Assembly (NCBI RefSeq): GCF_023053635.1 | Contig: NC_086188.1 | Location: forward strand, 694,501-758,500 | Origin: Elgaria multicarinata webbii | Lineage: Eukaryota; Chordata; Lepidosauria; Squamata; Anguidae | Length of the DNA: 64,000 nt | Reading direction: 5' to 3' | Shown: piece by piece, positions 11,298-22,789 of the stretch | How the letters are laid out: every line of letters starts with the position of its first letter | Position numbering within the stretch: position 1 is the first letter of the stretch | Program-made: the position numbers and the translations under genes | Notes under the pieces: model-generated | Databases searched by the model: none | Told to the model about the DNA's origin: nothing | The model's input: the letters and a program-made list of their open reading frames with translations, nothing else

Positions 11298-11555
11298 GGA
11301 GTGCCCTGCGGCCGTGGCTAATCCGAGGACAAACAGCCCTCTCGGTTGGGAGCAGGGCTCCGCCCCGAAGGGCCCGAGAGGAGCAGGCAGCGGATTGGCC
11401 TGCTCGGCGGAGAGGCTCCCGGGGCTGCCCATTGCGCGCTCGCGCGGGGCTCTTGCAACATGCCGGCAGGCTGCAGGAAACAGCTGGTCGGGTCCTGCTG
11501 CTGACGCGGAGCCTTCCTCCCGCACCTCCTTTTCGTCGGCAGGGCGATCGGCGCC

Positions 11556-11698
11556 ATGGCTGCCCCCGGGAGCCTCTGTGGGCCCTTGTACAGCTGCCTC
11601 TTCGAGTACGACACCCCCCGGATCGTGTCCATCAAGAGCCGCAAAGTGGGGCTCATGAACCGGCTGGTCCAGCTGGCCATCTTGGCCTATGTGATCGG
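11556..11698 (+). CDS. P2RX4: P2RX4 exon 1
   Basis: Encodes the start [20 protein letters not shown], then [19 protein letters not shown] and LAILAYVI. This is the cytoplasmic N-tail and most of TM1. Donor gtaagag follows a split glycine codon. The 3' half is nearly identical to the duplicate exon at 23751-23896. Confidence 0.96.
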
Positions 11699-13061
11699 GT
11701 AAGAGCCGCGGCCAGGCAGGCAGGCAGGCAGGCGGGGGGGGGGGGGGTCTTCCCGAGTCCAGCGGCCCTGCGTCCGCCTGCTGCTTGCGGCGGAAAGAGC
11801 GCAGCGAAGGTGGCCGTCCGAGAGGCGCCCGCGGGGCTTCCCATGATTTGGGGTTGCGCTCCTGGTCCAAGGGTGGAGTCACCAGGGCTTCCTCAACCTC
11901 GCGCCCTCCAAATGTGTTTGACTACAACTCCCATAATTCCCAGCTATGATGGGAGATATAGTCCAAGACGCCTGGAGGGCATGGGGTTAGGGAAGGCTGG
12001 ATTTATGGCGTCATAAGCTTTCATGGCTTATGTAGTCCCCGAAAGGAACATACGAGGGCCCATCTAGTCCAGCACTCTGTTCGCACCACGTTTGCCATAA
12101 CACGCGTGTTGAACCTTTAAGGTGCTCCAAGGATCTTTGCTGGGGTGCGGGTGCGCGTGGGCTCCATCCCCTCAGAACTGCCCACTGGCTGCTTTTCCCA
12201 GCCTGGAGATCTTCTCCTAAACTTCCTCTTCTTTGAAAAAAAACTGGGAAGGCGGGGGGGGGGGGGGAGAGAGAAAACCCAACCCAGAAAAACTTCCAGA
12301 AGTGTAATTCTATTACTTTCTTCTAGCAAAAGCAACTGAGAATCCCGTAGCACATGGAAGGCTTCAGGTGCAGCCCTTTGCCTGTTTAGGAGGAAACGGC
12401 CCTACAATTCCCAGTGTTCAGGCTAAAGGGAGGCTGGGGGTTGTAGGGATTTCTTTCTTTCGTTCTATACATGCGTAGAGACTCTTGTGCCACTTCTTCT
12501 GGCACCAGCTTTTGTGCGCTAGAATCCCCTGCATCAGATGCGTTAGTGGGAAAAGGCTTTGCGTCGCAACTGAAAAGCAGAGCTAAAGATAAATGAACCA
12601 CAGGACTCCTGTATCATTTTGCTTGAATCTAAACCCATTTCCGGCATCTCCTGTGCCTTTTGAACAACTGCAGAAATTAAAAATGGGGGAAGTTGCTTCC
12701 TTTGTCCCACCCCGTCGCCCCATCAGTGTGCCCGCACCAGGGGAAAGCTGAACCTGTTGAATAGCTGCCCGATGCATGGCTGTTAAAAGCACAGAAACCG
12801 TTGCGAACATTTCAGTTTTGAACGCCCAGGTGCCCCTTCTCCGTTTAATTGGCAAAGTGTTCGGATTCCGCCCCCTCTTAGGGCCAGCGCTACCATTAGG
12901 CCAACTAGGCAGCCGCCTAGGGCGCAGACCTGAGCGGGGCACAGTACGGCCCTTTAAGGGTCACAGTTTTATACAAATTAGCTGTTTTAAGAAAAAGCAT
13001 ATTAAAAGGAAAATATAATAGTTCAGAAACTTTGCTTAAACAGCTGAACTGAAGTTGGCAA

Positions 13062-13094
<33 letters not shown>

Positions 13095-16000
13095 AAGTAG
13101 CTCGCCTTGCCTAGGGCACAAAATAGTCTGGCATCAGCCCTGCCTCCTCCTCTCCCAGGTTTGGTTTGCAAAGGGATTTCAGTCACCCCCTCTGAGTCCC
13201 CATTCCGATTCTCCCTTCAACCAGAGTTATTTGCAAAGGTGCTCCTTAGCCGGGAGGGGTGTGGCATGGCGTGGCGTAACTTGATCCACTCCAAAGATGG
13301 TTCCCTGAATGTCAGTGTTCCTGCCTGATGCTCCCGGTACGACACGTTCTGTGTGTCTCCCGCCCGGATTCGGCATTTCTGAGCACTGGGAAAGTGGCCT
13401 TTCCTTGGCCCACAAGTAGGCAAAGAGATACCTGGTCAGAGAAGGGACGCTAAAGCTCTCCCCTGGCGAAGCCCATCGTAGACCTGGATGAGTCATCTAG
13501 AACAGCTCCAGTGCTTTAGTGGTCTCCCACCATCTCAGTGTCCAGCCTGTACCGTCAGCCATCTTCAGTGCCATTCTTTGGTAGAAAGGGGACGACGACG
13601 ACGACAACTCAGATCCAATCAATCAATCAAAACAGTGGAAGTCCAAATGCCTGCGGAATTGTAGGAGTTGCCTGTGAGGCGAAACCATAGAGTGCTTTGG
13701 TTGTTTTCCCAAAATGGGCGTTGGGTTACTCTGTTCATCGCAGACCATCAACAGAAATCCTGAAAGCTTCTCTCTCTCTCGCTCTCTCAGCTGGGTGTTT
13801 GTGTGGGAAAAGAGCTATCAAGAAACGGATTCCGTCGTGAGTTCGGTGACTGCGAAAGTGAAGGGCGTCGCCATGACTAACTCTTCGGAGTTGGGCCCCC
13901 GAATTTGGGATGTAGCGGACTACGTCATTCCACCCCAGGTGTGTGTGATGGAGCCCAACGTTGTGATTTCACCACGACACGATCCTGCTTGTTTGCCATT
14001 TGTGGTCACATCGCTGTATCTGGAGGCCAACTGGAACATTCTGACCTGGTCCTCCTTGGTGGCTTTGCAAATATGGTTGATATATCATCGGTATAAGTAG
14101 ACCGCTTTCGTAAACCTGGTACCTCCAGCTGAGCTGTACTACAACTCCCATAATCCTCAGCCACCCCACCTGTACTGACGGGATTATTGGAGTTTCAGAA
14201 CAGCACAGCCAGGTTGGGGAAGGCTGGTCAAAGTTATATAGACACTCTTTATACGTACTCACAAGATGGCCGTTATTAGAATGCTGGTGATCATCTTCGG
14301 GCCTTGTGGGGGGGGGGGGCGGGCAGGAGGGCAGACCTGGAGGCAGTGGGTCAGAGGCACCGGGGGGCATTTCCACAGCTCATGAACTCAGGTTTTAAAG
14401 CAGTTGCAAGCTTCTGCTGCCAGAATAAGGAAGTCCCTGACGCTGAGCGGACTCCTCCTTGAGAAATGCGATCAGCCTAGATCATGTGTCCTCCTCACTT
14501 TGTGAAATCATCATCATCATTGTTATTATTTCTATTTCCTCTCTTACGTATCTAGGGCGAGAACTCCGTATTCGTCATGACAAACATGATCATAACGCTG
14601 AATCAGACACAAGGACTCTGCCCAGAGGTAGGGCCGGGGACAACAAGTTTTATTTGGTTTTTCTGGGAACATTTAACGCCGAGCTGCGCAATTTTGGGAG
14701 TTGGGATGGAGCAGAGATCGTCTCAGATGTGAACCCTCTTGGGTGTCCTGTAGGTGAAGGCAGCATCTAGGAGTCTGAGTGTTTTGAACAAATACGTTCT
14801 TGCTTAATTTATGCATGTCGCAGAATTTGCCTCATCTGTGTCTCAGAATTGCGGCCCTTTTCTGAGTGTGGTGCTTTCTTTTCTGGCTCCTGCTTGGTGG
14901 ATCCCCTTTCCCCTCCTGCCACAACAAATCCATGGCTAGCAGAGAATCTAGTTCAGAAATAACTCTTGTGTTATTTTCATGCAAATCTAACACTGCATTG
15001 GCAATGTTCATCAGCTCCCTTTTCAGCCGACGTGTTTTGCTCTTCTTCCGTTCCAGCTTCCAGATCAGACCACGCTGTGTCAGAACGACACGGGCTGCAA
15101 AAAGGGATACGTTGGCACCCACAGCAACGGTACGTGCTGGGGGAATTCCTGGGCGTTGGCGATCCTGCTTGCTTTTTTGATTGAAAACTAGACTGCAAAA
15201 TCTAAAAAAAGTTTCTTGTACTGACTGTCTGATTTTGAGGAAATTTTGTATGCTTTTGTCCGATTAGAACCAATGCAGTAGGTACCAATTTCCGTTCTTT
15301 GCCACGGCTGCTTTTAAAATTAGACGAAATTATGTATAATCATATTTATTATGGTTAGTAGTATCTGATTTGATCCTTTATTGTGGATTTGTTTTATGAA
15401 GAAAGTAGAATGGATAGGGCAGATTTCTAGCAGAAAATATGTGATGCAGATTTTAAGATGAAATCGCACAAATATCTTACTTCGTTACAAAATTTTGAGT
15501 TTTGGAGTGACAGCACCTTCCTGCCCATGTTCCCCAGCAGCTGGGGTATGCAGAGTCCACTGCTTCTGATTCTGGAGGTAGCACCGAGCCATCAGGACTA
15601 GTGGCCATGGCTAGCCTCCTCCTCCTCCTCCTCCTCCTCCTCCTCCTCCTCCTCCTCCTCCTCCTACGGGAATTTGTCCATCCCCCTTTGAAAGCCAGCC
15701 AATGTTTAAATGTTTTATGTTACTTTTTTATAACATAAAACTTTGGCTACTGGATGGTATAGAAATATAGTAAATAAAGAAATAAGGCTCCCAAAAATGG
15801 CAGCCATCACTACATTTTATGGTCGCAAACTCTGCAATTTGTGCTGTGTGAAGAAATACTTCCGTTTAGCAGATTTGAATCTCTCAGCTTCACGGGAAGA
15901 GCCCAAATCCTCACCTTATGAGAGAGGGGGAAAAACGTCTCCCTCTCCGTCCTCTCCACGCCAAGCATCACTGTGTCTGCCTCCCCCTTGTCGTCGTCGT

Positions 16001-19000
16001 CGTCCCCAACCCTCCTCCTCCTCCCCCTCAGCTGAAGAGCCCCAGACACCTCTGGTCGCCTCTCCTTCCAGCCACTCGCATGGCTCTGCTGCCGGCCCCT
16101 GTGAGGGAGGCGATGCTTTGGGCAGGCGTCATCGACCCACGTGGCCCTGAGGCAGGGGCGTTCTGGCTGCTTGCTGTGGTTTGCTGACTGCCTTTCCGTG
16201 GCCCCTTCAGGTGTCCAGACTGGGAAATGCAGAGTCTACAAACCTCCAAACTCTGCCGTCAAAACGTGTGAGATCTTTGCCTGGTGCCCAGTGGAGGACG
16301 ATGACAAAATACCCACGTGAGTGTCTGGTGAGAGTGGAAATAATCAGGGGGACGGCTTTAAAGAAGCACCTCCAAAACACGGCTGGCTGCCGGCTGGCAT
16401 CCGCCACCAGGTGTGTGACCGTCCTCCTGGAGGCATTGGGGTGGCGCTTTCCATAACAAAAGCCCTTTAGGTGAATGGTGTTGGGGATTGAACCAGAGAC
16501 CTCCTGCACGTCAAGCACGCGCCCCGCCACGGAGCTACGGGGCGCATAGGGGGTTGGGCCTGCCACCTCTCTCGGCCGTAGGGGAGAGGGCTTGAATGAG
16601 ATGCGTGTGCCGCTGCTGTTGGGTGGCAAAGGGTCACACAGCGAAATGGAGTGCTTCCACTCAGGGGTTTCCCTTCCCTTGCCCCTCCCTCCATCCTCCC
16701 TAGGCCGGCTTTTCTCCAGGACGCTGTGAACTTCACCCTCCTCGTGAAGAACAACATCTGGTATCCCAAGTTCAACTTCACAAAGTCTGTACCCTTCTCT
16801 TGCATTGCAAACCTCCCAGGGTGGGGTGGGGTGGGGTGGGGTGGCTAGAGCACTGTTGGGGGGTGGGCTAGGCTTGTTTGTCCTTTCCTAGGAGGAAAAT
16901 CCAGCCCCTGAATGTGGGTTACGCTCATCACACAGCTTAAAATTGCTGCGTTGAGGAATTTAGCCTTGGTTTGGCAAAAGCAGAAATCATTGGAGGGTTT
17001 TTTTAAATAAAGTGGGTTGAGATGATTGATGACCCTTCTTGCATCTGATGGAGAGACGGAGCCCTCGGAGGGCCGGTTCCGCTTCACAGGCAGCCGCCAC
17101 CTGCTTACGGCTTGTCCTGTGGTTCAGCCTCCCCCTTCGGCGACCCCTCGACTCTCTCCTCTCTTCCCCCCTCCAGGCGAAACATTCTCCCCAACATCAA
17201 CAAAACGTACCTCAAGAGCTGCCAGTACAATGCCCAAACGGATCCCTTTTGCCCCATTTTCCGCCTCGGTGACATGGTTGAGGCAGCCGCACAGGATTTC
17301 CAAGACATGGCGGTCGAGGTGGGTTCGGAAAGCGTTTGGGGAAAAGATAAAAGGCCGGCTGTATTTCAGCCCATGCCTGCATCTCTTCCTCCCAAGAAAT
17401 CAAGGTCCACAGTTGGAGATTCATCGGCATATATATATATATATATATGCTTTAATTAACATTAATACATTAATTCCTGATGTGTGTGTACAGAACGTGC
17501 CCTATTGGAACTGCTCCATAACGAACACACTTATTCCTGTTTGTAAGACCCAGGCCTTCAATTGAAAGAGACGTGTGTAAATACTGTAAAACCTTATTGA
17601 GGGCTATTCACCGCGATATCTCAGTGGACGGCGCAGGGGTCCGGGCGCACCTCCACATACCAGATGCTGAGGGCAGACAGTAGGGACGGCCGTGTAGCAT
17701 TTCTGGAAGTATCTAATTGGCCACTGTGAGGATCACGATGCTAAACTAGATGGACCTTTATGTTATCTAACTTTAAATTGCCAGGTCAAATTGGATCTGA
17801 GGAGCAAAGAGTGCAAAAGAGCAGGGCCGGCCCTCTTGTGAGGCAGAGTGAGGCTGCCACCTCAGACGGCAGATCCTGTGGGGCCAGGAGTGGCGGCCAG
17901 GTGATCGCGGACAGAGCTGTATGCGTTCTCCACAGGCCGCCCTTCCAACCCCCAAACTACCTGCTGTTCTCAGGGGTGGAACGGATGTCTGTAGACACTG
18001 AAAAGGTTCAGGCCCGAGGCCCGTAGGGTACAAATCCACATAAATCCTCAGTGAGGGCTAGATGCGTGGCCTGCCACGTGGGGACAGTGGCCGTTCATGG
18101 CCAGTTCTGAGCAGTTCTGGCATAGCAGCTGTTCTGGGAGAGCGCCTTTGTTCCCTGTATAATCTCTGGTTCCAGCCCTGTCCCTTGAGTCACGGGTGTG
18201 TTTGAACAAGGGCAGCTGGATCACAGTTCCTGCTCACAGGCCCCGGCTTGGCGGGCAGGTGGCCATTGGCGGCAAGGCTTGCGATTAACCGAGTCAATAT
18301 TTAACCTCCCCTATTTGCTTTGCGATCTTCTCAGGATCAAGGTTTCTTACCAAACAGTTTATTTTGCTTCCACTCCCACGGACTGTTGCATTAGCCAAAG
18401 GATCTGTTTTACAAGCTGCAGCACAACATGGGAACCGGGAAGTCTCCGGTTTGAATCTGCCCTGGATTTGCTTAAGTGGTTTTGCGCAAGCTGCTCTTTT
18501 CGTTGTTTTGTTTTTCTGGCCTCAGTTGTCCGATCTGTAATGTGGGGGCGATAGTATCATCCCTACAGGGCAGTTGTAAGCGATGGGTGAACGACTGTGT
18601 GTCAGTTCATGATGTTTTATGCTTTTCAAAGTCTTGTCATATGCTAAAAGGCAGCTTACAAGCCATTTATTTATTTATTTTAGACCGTGCATAGGACACT
18701 TGAGTTAAGGTATACAAATGCCACCATTTCAGAGGGCGTCTGCAGGTGTCAGCGTAGTTTGGTTTTCTTCAAAGCTGTTTAAGTTTAAGAGCGTGGAACT
18801 CCACTGGCGTGGCTCTTGGGCCGGGCTCTCTTGTTGTAGCCCCAAACGGCTGCGTGCGGTCGTGCTCACGCCGTGCGTTGCGTACCAAACACCGTTCTGT
18901 TTTTATCATATGAGTAACCCGTTCTGTGGATTTGCACTTGAAGGGTTTACGTTCCTTTATGGCGCAAAGCGGGCTGAGACCAATGAGGCCTTGACACTCG

Positions 19001-21887
19001 CACTCGCTTCTTTCTTGTCCTTTCCCGAATGGACTTGGGTGGGACACAGGTGCCCTGCAGGCCGTATTCTGCGTAGAATTCAATATGTGCACATTTGCAA
19101 AATGAAAGCAAGAGGGGGAAAAGCCTCTCTGGCCAAAGAAATCTTGAATTGTGTCGCGCAGAAAGACTGTGTGGATTTCAGTGGGTCGGGGGCCGTTTCG
19201 ATCTCCCTAGGGCGGCGTGATGGGGCTGCAGATCAACTGGGACTGTGACCTGGACAAGCCTGCTTCTCGTTGCGTGCCCAAGTACACCTTCCGCCGTATT
19301 GACAACAAGGATTCTGCCCACACCGTAGCGCCCGGATTCAACTTCAGGTGAGCCGATGGCGTCCGTCCCATCTGCGGAGCTCCTGTAGTGCAGCGGTGCC
19401 GTCCGGGCCCTGAAGGCCGTGTCGTCGGCCCGGCCCTTTTGCACCTGGCCTGGCTTTAGCGCAGCTTGGCGGCCTTTTTTTATTGCTGTTTCATACTGAG
19501 AGCGCGACGGTGCTGCCGGTTCTTTCGTTCTTCATTGTCGTATTGATTTTGCTCTGATGGTGATGATTTTGTAGCTCACGTGAGCAGCTGGGTTTTTGTA
19601 ATAAGATAAATAGGGGAAGTATTCCAGGGGGCACTTTCGGTTCACGCAGGGCAACAGTGCAGCCCCACAAGTCCGGTTGGATGTGAATGTGGGGTGTATC
19701 CCAGAATCCTCTGCAACAACGCAAGGGTTCCAGGCAGGTGCCCCAGCAGTGCCGGCCGGCCCCAGGCTTTTGAGGGCCGTTGACCAAGACCCCCCTCAGC
19801 CAGCCTGCCGTCTCATGGCCATCGTCCCCAGCTGCTCTGGCTCTTGCTCCGCCTCCCCCTCTGCCTCGTCACTGCTCCCGCTTGCATGCTTGACAGGCGG
19901 AGAGGCCGTGAACAGGTGGGCCCGGGCACCTCTTGCTGCTCCTCCTGATCCTCACCACCACCACCACCACCGGGGTCTGGGCCCGAGCAGGAGGCAGGTG
20001 AACAAGCAGGTTGTGATGTGGAAGAGGAGGAGCTGCTCCAGGGGGGGCTCTTGACTGTGGGGCCCCGCTGGGGTATGGGGCCCTCAGTGGGGGGCCCAGC
20101 ACACCTGCCCTTGACGCGGGTCCTGCACTCCGGGGTCTCTTAGCAAACGTGTCAAGATGGCAAAAGATCCCTGCAACTATCGGGCACTCGGAAATTCCCC
20201 GCAATCCCGCGTAGCGCAGAGGTGTCGTTTTCCCGGCCTCAAGGGACCCGCTTCGTAAACAGTGGGTCTCCTCTTCCATTCTTTTCCCTCTTCAGATTTG
20301 CAAAATACTACCAGACCGCCGGCGTCGACTCCCGGACGCTCATCAAGGCCTACGGCATCCGCTTTGACATCATGGTGTTTGGGAAGGTAGCTGCCCTCTG
20401 CAGGTCCTCCCAGCTGCTCCCGCGCGTGTCCCGCATGGCTGGGTGGAGGAGGCCCGTGGCTCGGGGGCAGGGCGCTTGCTGTGCCCAGCCGTGGTCCCGG
20501 CTCCAGCCCACGGGGCCTCACACAGTTCTGCCCAGGGTCGTAGACCGCGGGTCTCCAACGCGAGGCCCGCCGTGACCTCCCACTCCCTCGCATCTCCGTG
20601 GAGAGCCCTCAGGGGAACACGCGGGACGGGAACAGCCTGTGTATACGTGTCTCTCCCTCTTAGGCAGGGAAGTTTGATATCATTCCTACGATGATCAACG
20701 TTGGATCGGGCCTGGCTCTGTTTGGCGTGGTAAGCGCGGTCTCCTCCCTCTCCGCGGCGTTCCATTTAATAAAGGGCTGGCAGCATTTTCAGTGGTTTAA
20801 ACCAAACACCTGTTCCACCCCTGTCTCTAAATCTCAACTAGGCAACAGTCCTCTGCGATGTCATTGTCCTGTACTGCATGAAGAAAAGATATTACTATAG
20901 AGAGAAGAAATACAAATACGTTGAAGACTATGAATTAGTAAGTCCGCCGGCGCCCCTCACGCCCCCGGGGTTTTGCGCCTCGTTCCACCTCACCTCGAAG
21001 CCCCCTCTGGGCTGTTTTCTCCCTGGCTGGTTTGACACGAGGCCTGCTGGGGAAGCCTCAAGGAGGAGGGGCAGCGGGCTTTTCTCCCCAGGGGAAGCCA
21101 GGGGCAGTTCAGGGATGGCTAGCAGAATTCTTGGCATCTCCGTGAAGGGAGAAGGTCCCCGGCAGGGCTGGAGACCGAGACCAGACGCCGTCCTGCCCCG
21201 GTCACTGTCTCTGGCGATTTTTCAGCCGAGGAAGCTGCTGGCGGAGGGTTTGGACGTGCCTGCCGACGCCTGGAAGCCCAAAGGGCGGGGGGTCAGCCAA
21301 GCTGTGTCTGCCCTTTCGCCCTCGTTAGTTTTGCAGGGAAACAAGCGTGTGTGCAGGAGCCGTTTGCTTTTCACCCAGATTATTCTGACTGTGCGAGCCG
21401 AGGTGGTGAAGGTGCTTTGTGCCGGCCGGCCTCCGAGGCCTGGCGGTACGAGGTCTCACGCCCCCTCTGCCTGCAAGTTCTGAGCGAGCCGCCTTCTGCA
21501 AACGTAGGCGCTTTGGATTCCCCGTAGCCCTGAGCCACGTTCACTGCTCGGGCAGAGCAACGTTTTGTCTTGATCTTCAAGAGAGCTGAACTCTGGGTGG
21601 GTTTCCTCCTGGTTTGCTTTTGGCTGCTTCCTTCATTTTGCCCGTTTAATGGCAAAGCGCCACTGGGTTTGTTGAAAGAGCGCGAGTGTGTCGCGTTGAT
21701 CTGCTCAGCCCAGCCGCTGATGTGGCTGCCCTTGGGAACGGCAGCCGGTGCCACGTTAGCCCCAGCGAAGGCCGAGCCGGGGGTCTCCCCGAGGTCTGCC
21801 TTGACGCCCCCTTCCCTTCTTTTAAAGGGCGCCAACACGCCGTACGGATCCCAGTCAGGAACGCCGGAGCGCTGTGGTGTCCGATGA
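11556..21887 (+). CDS. P2RX4: P2X purinoceptor 4 (12 exons, spliced, complete)
   Basis: ATP-gated, calcium-permeable trimeric channel of plasma membrane and endolysosomes. Twelve exons join without frame error to 404 residues; human has 388. The N-terminal tail contains [15 protein letters not shown]1 is about 33-53, and the ATP-binding residues are K70 and K72 (AKVKG), N299-F300-R301 and K318 (TLIKAYG). All ten ectodomain cysteines are present across exons 3-8. TM2 is about 337-360, followed by the C-tail [15 protein letters not shown]. The start is the ATG at 11556 in good context (gcgccATGg), matching the human N-terminus. A poly(A) signal lies at 22790. The extra length is mainly three residues near the start and a longer exon 12. 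Human P2X4 has a YEQGL endocytosis motif at its end; here the equivalent is YELGA. Introns carry squamate SINE, LINE and MITE copies. Confidence 0.94.
11890..12005. mobile_element. palindromic MITE copy
   Basis: Arms cttcctcaacctcgcgccct and gactacaactccca pair with tgggagatatagtcca and ggttagggaagg. It lies 0.2 kb after P2RX4 exon 1. Confidence 0.65.
12888..13145. mobile_element. hAT-like non-autonomous DNA transposon remnant
   Basis: Left end gggccagcgctaccattagg and right end ggcatcagccctgc are imperfect inverted repeats of the CAGGG-type hAT terminus. Related left ends occur at about 17820 (gcagggccggccctc) and 54582 (gcagggccggccctacc). A (GT)n microsatellite lies inside. In P2RX4 intron 1. 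Confidence 0.5.
13064..13093. repeat. (GT)n microsatellite
   Basis: Fifteen uninterrupted GT units inside the hAT-like remnant in P2RX4 intron 1. Confidence 0.95.
13791..13938 (+). CDS. P2RX4: P2RX4 exon 2
   Basis: Encodes [40 protein letters not shown] and VADYVIPPQ. Lysines of AKVKG are the ATP-contact pair (human K67 and K69). The acceptor lies in a CT-rich tract ending ctctctcag; the donor is gtgtgt. Confidence 0.96.
14110..14230. mobile_element. palindromic MITE copy
   Basis: Contains actacaactcccataatcc on one arm and ggattattggagttt with aggttggggaaggctgg on the other. In P2RX4 intron 2. Confidence 0.6.
14556..14627 (+). CDS. P2RX4: P2RX4 exon 3
   Basis: Twenty-four codons, [20 protein letters not shown] then LCPE, matching human EENSLFVMTNVILTMNQTQG then LCPE. 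Contains the first conserved ectodomain cysteine. Acceptor gtatctag, donor gtaggg, phase 0. Confidence 0.96.
15057..15129 (+). CDS. P2RX4: P2RX4 exon 4
   Basis: Encodes [20 protein letters not shown] then THSN, part of the cysteine-rich head domain. Acceptor cgttccag, donor gtacgt. The last 42 intron bases before the exon are identical to those before the duplicate at 24268. Confidence 0.96.
15510..15700 (-). mobile_element. CR1-type fragment with embedded (TCC)n
   Basis: Shares ccccagcagctgg, ttctggaggtagca and actagtggccat with the 10141 copy. A 50-base (TCC)n microsatellite at 15615-15665 grew at the site where other copies have a short cctcctcc. Confidence 0.6.
15615..15665. repeat. (TCC)n microsatellite
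   Basis: About 16 uninterrupted CCT units in P2RX4 intron 4, inside a CR1 fragment. Confidence 0.95.
16211..16316 (+). CDS. P2RX4: P2RX4 exon 5
   Basis: Encodes [20 protein letters not shown] then [14 protein letters not shown], with three head-domain cysteines. Acceptor ccccttcag, donor gtgagt. Human lacks a few of the residues in the YKPPNSAV loop. Confidence 0.96.
16466..16560 (-). mobile_element. tRNA-derived SINE head
   Basis: The reverse strand reads ccccgtagctccgtgg, gcgtgcttgacgtgcaggag and ggttcaatcccc: an A box, anticodon-like region and B box. Similar heads occur at 54465-54540 (reverse) and 55935-56010 (forward). Confidence 0.6.
16704..16784 (+). CDS. P2RX4: P2RX4 exon 6
   Basis: Encodes [20 protein letters not shown] then PKFNFTK, close to human [20 protein letters not shown]. 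The donor gtctgt is weaker than the others but in the expected place, and the split lysine codon is completed by exon 7. Confidence 0.95.
16817..16843. repeat. (GGGGT)n minisatellite
   Basis: Five copies of a GGGGT unit shortly after P2RX4 exon 6. The G runs could form a quadruplex. Confidence 0.9.
17177..17318 (+). CDS. P2RX4: P2RX4 exon 7
   Basis: Encodes [40 protein letters not shown] and FQDMAVE. Contains the FCPIFRLG signature of P2X receptors. Acceptor ccctccag, donor gtgggt, ends in phase 0. Confidence 0.96.
18390..18620 (+). mobile_element. MIR-like SINE remnant
   Basis: Carries ggtttgaatctgcc (B box) followed by cctcagttgtccgatctgta and atgtgggggcgatag, the classic MIR core order. 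It is old and lies in P2RX4 intron 7. Confidence 0.55.
19211..19347 (+). CDS. P2RX4: P2RX4 exon 8
   Basis: Encodes [40 protein letters not shown] and PGFNF. Contains the last disulfide pair and the N and F of the ATP-binding NFR motif. Acceptor ctccctag, donor gtgagc. Confidence 0.96.
20296..20386 (+). CDS. P2RX4: P2RX4 exon 9
   Basis: Encodes [20 protein letters not shown] then [10 protein letters not shown], with the ATP-binding lysine (human K313). Acceptor cctcttcag, donor gtagct. Confidence 0.96.
20664..20729 (+). CDS. P2RX4: P2RX4 exon 10
   Basis: Twenty-two codons, [20 protein letters not shown] then GV, the outer half of TM2. Nearly identical to human. Acceptor cctcttag, donor gtaagc. 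Confidence 0.96.
20842..20937 (+). CDS. P2RX4: P2RX4 exon 11
   Basis: Encodes [20 protein letters not shown] then [12 protein letters not shown], the end of TM2 and the YxxxK-type stabilising region. Acceptor tcaactag, donor gtaagt, phase 0. Confidence 0.96.
21828..21887 (+). CDS. P2RX4: P2RX4 exon 12 (probable terminal coding exon)
   Basis: Acceptor ttcttttaaag is followed in phase 0 by [19 protein letters not shown] and TGA. Human ends EQGLASELDQ, so the tail is not conserved and the choice rests on the acceptor, the phase and homology to the exon-12-like segment at 25861. A competing acceptor (ctctcttag) at 21959 would give a longer unrelated tail. Confidence is moderate. Confidence 0.6.
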   Translation, partial: GANTPYGSQSGTPERCGVR

Positions 21888-22789
21888 CGGCCCCAAAGTG
21901 AAAGCGGTCCGACTGATTTCACGCACACAGACTGTGAATGTGACCCCCGTCTCTCTTAGGAACTGATTGAGTCGCGTTGTGTTTCTGACGTTGTGGGGTG
22001 GGGGGGGGAGAAACCTGTCGAAAGGATCTCCGTATTGCTGCCCCGGTGGGCTCCGTTCAGTCCTGCGTCTGTTTTTCATGCCCTGGCTAAGCCCAAAGCA
22101 CCTTCTGGATTAAAGGGAATGGGAAGATTGCAATACTTTGTAAAGAACTCCTCACGCTTTCCGTGAAAGTTTTTGGGGGATGTTTGGATCTGCAAAGCCC
22201 TGAGCGCTGCTCTGAGGTGATTCTGGAGGCCCTCTAAGCTGTGGCCGTGGACATTCAAACGGGGTCTTGCTCCCTGAACCTGTTCGCCCTGTTCCATGCA
22301 TCGACGCCAGAGAATTCTGGAGGGCCGTGGGGCAGAAATCATCCCCGCGTGCTCCTAGAATCCCCAACTCGCTTTTGGGTCGACTCGTTTCCCTTCTGGC
22401 AGGCGAAATCCCTCCCTTGTGCAGCCCTGCTGAACTCGAAGCCCCCAGTTTCTCCTGGGTCTGCTTGCAAAAGTTTTGCCTCCTTCCCGGCCCGGCTCAG
22501 GGCAGGTCTGGCACAAGCCGGCGTCTTCTGCACAAATGGTGAATCCCAGGCACCTTTTCCTCCTCTGCCCCAGGGGCCCAGCAAAAGTGGCCCAAATGTG
22601 GGAATTCCCTCAGGACTACAATTCCCAGCATTCTCAGGGGCAGGGAAGGAGCCACGGCGCTTAAGCCAGCTTGACACGTGGACGTACCCTGAGCGTTACT
22701 ACCAGGCCTCCTCTTCCCTTTCCTTCCGCTCCCGTGGACGTGTGAATTGGGGGTCCCGGGATGGGGGAGAGGCCTGATTTTGCAGAGAA

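Larger units (their letters stand above)
11100..11760 (+). promoter_or_regulatory. P2RX4: P2RX4 CpG-rich promoter and 5' UTR
   Basis: CpG density rises sharply around exon 1 compared with the flanks. An inverted CCAAT box (ATTGG, 11394-11398) lies about 160 bases before the ATG and there is no TATA box, which fits a CpG-island promoter. A (GAG)n(GTG)n microsatellite at 11253-11297 lies just upstream. The transcription start is not determined. Confidence 0.55.

Noticed and set aside
10636-11298. A 220-codon plus-strand frame upstream of P2RX4
   Set aside because: It ends in poly-Trp from the (GTG)n tract, spans a palindromic element, and has no homology I recognise.
11097-11882. A 261-codon minus-strand frame with a polyhistidine run
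   Set aside because: It is the antisense of P2RX4 exon 1 and of the (GTG)n microsatellite; the His and Pro runs come from the triplet repeat.
21960-22163. Alternative P2RX4 last exon beginning GAACTGATTGAG
   Set aside because: The acceptor is good, but the roughly 68-codon tail is unlike any P2X4 and has no counterpart in the duplicate locus, whereas the 21828 exon does. It is kept only as a possibility.
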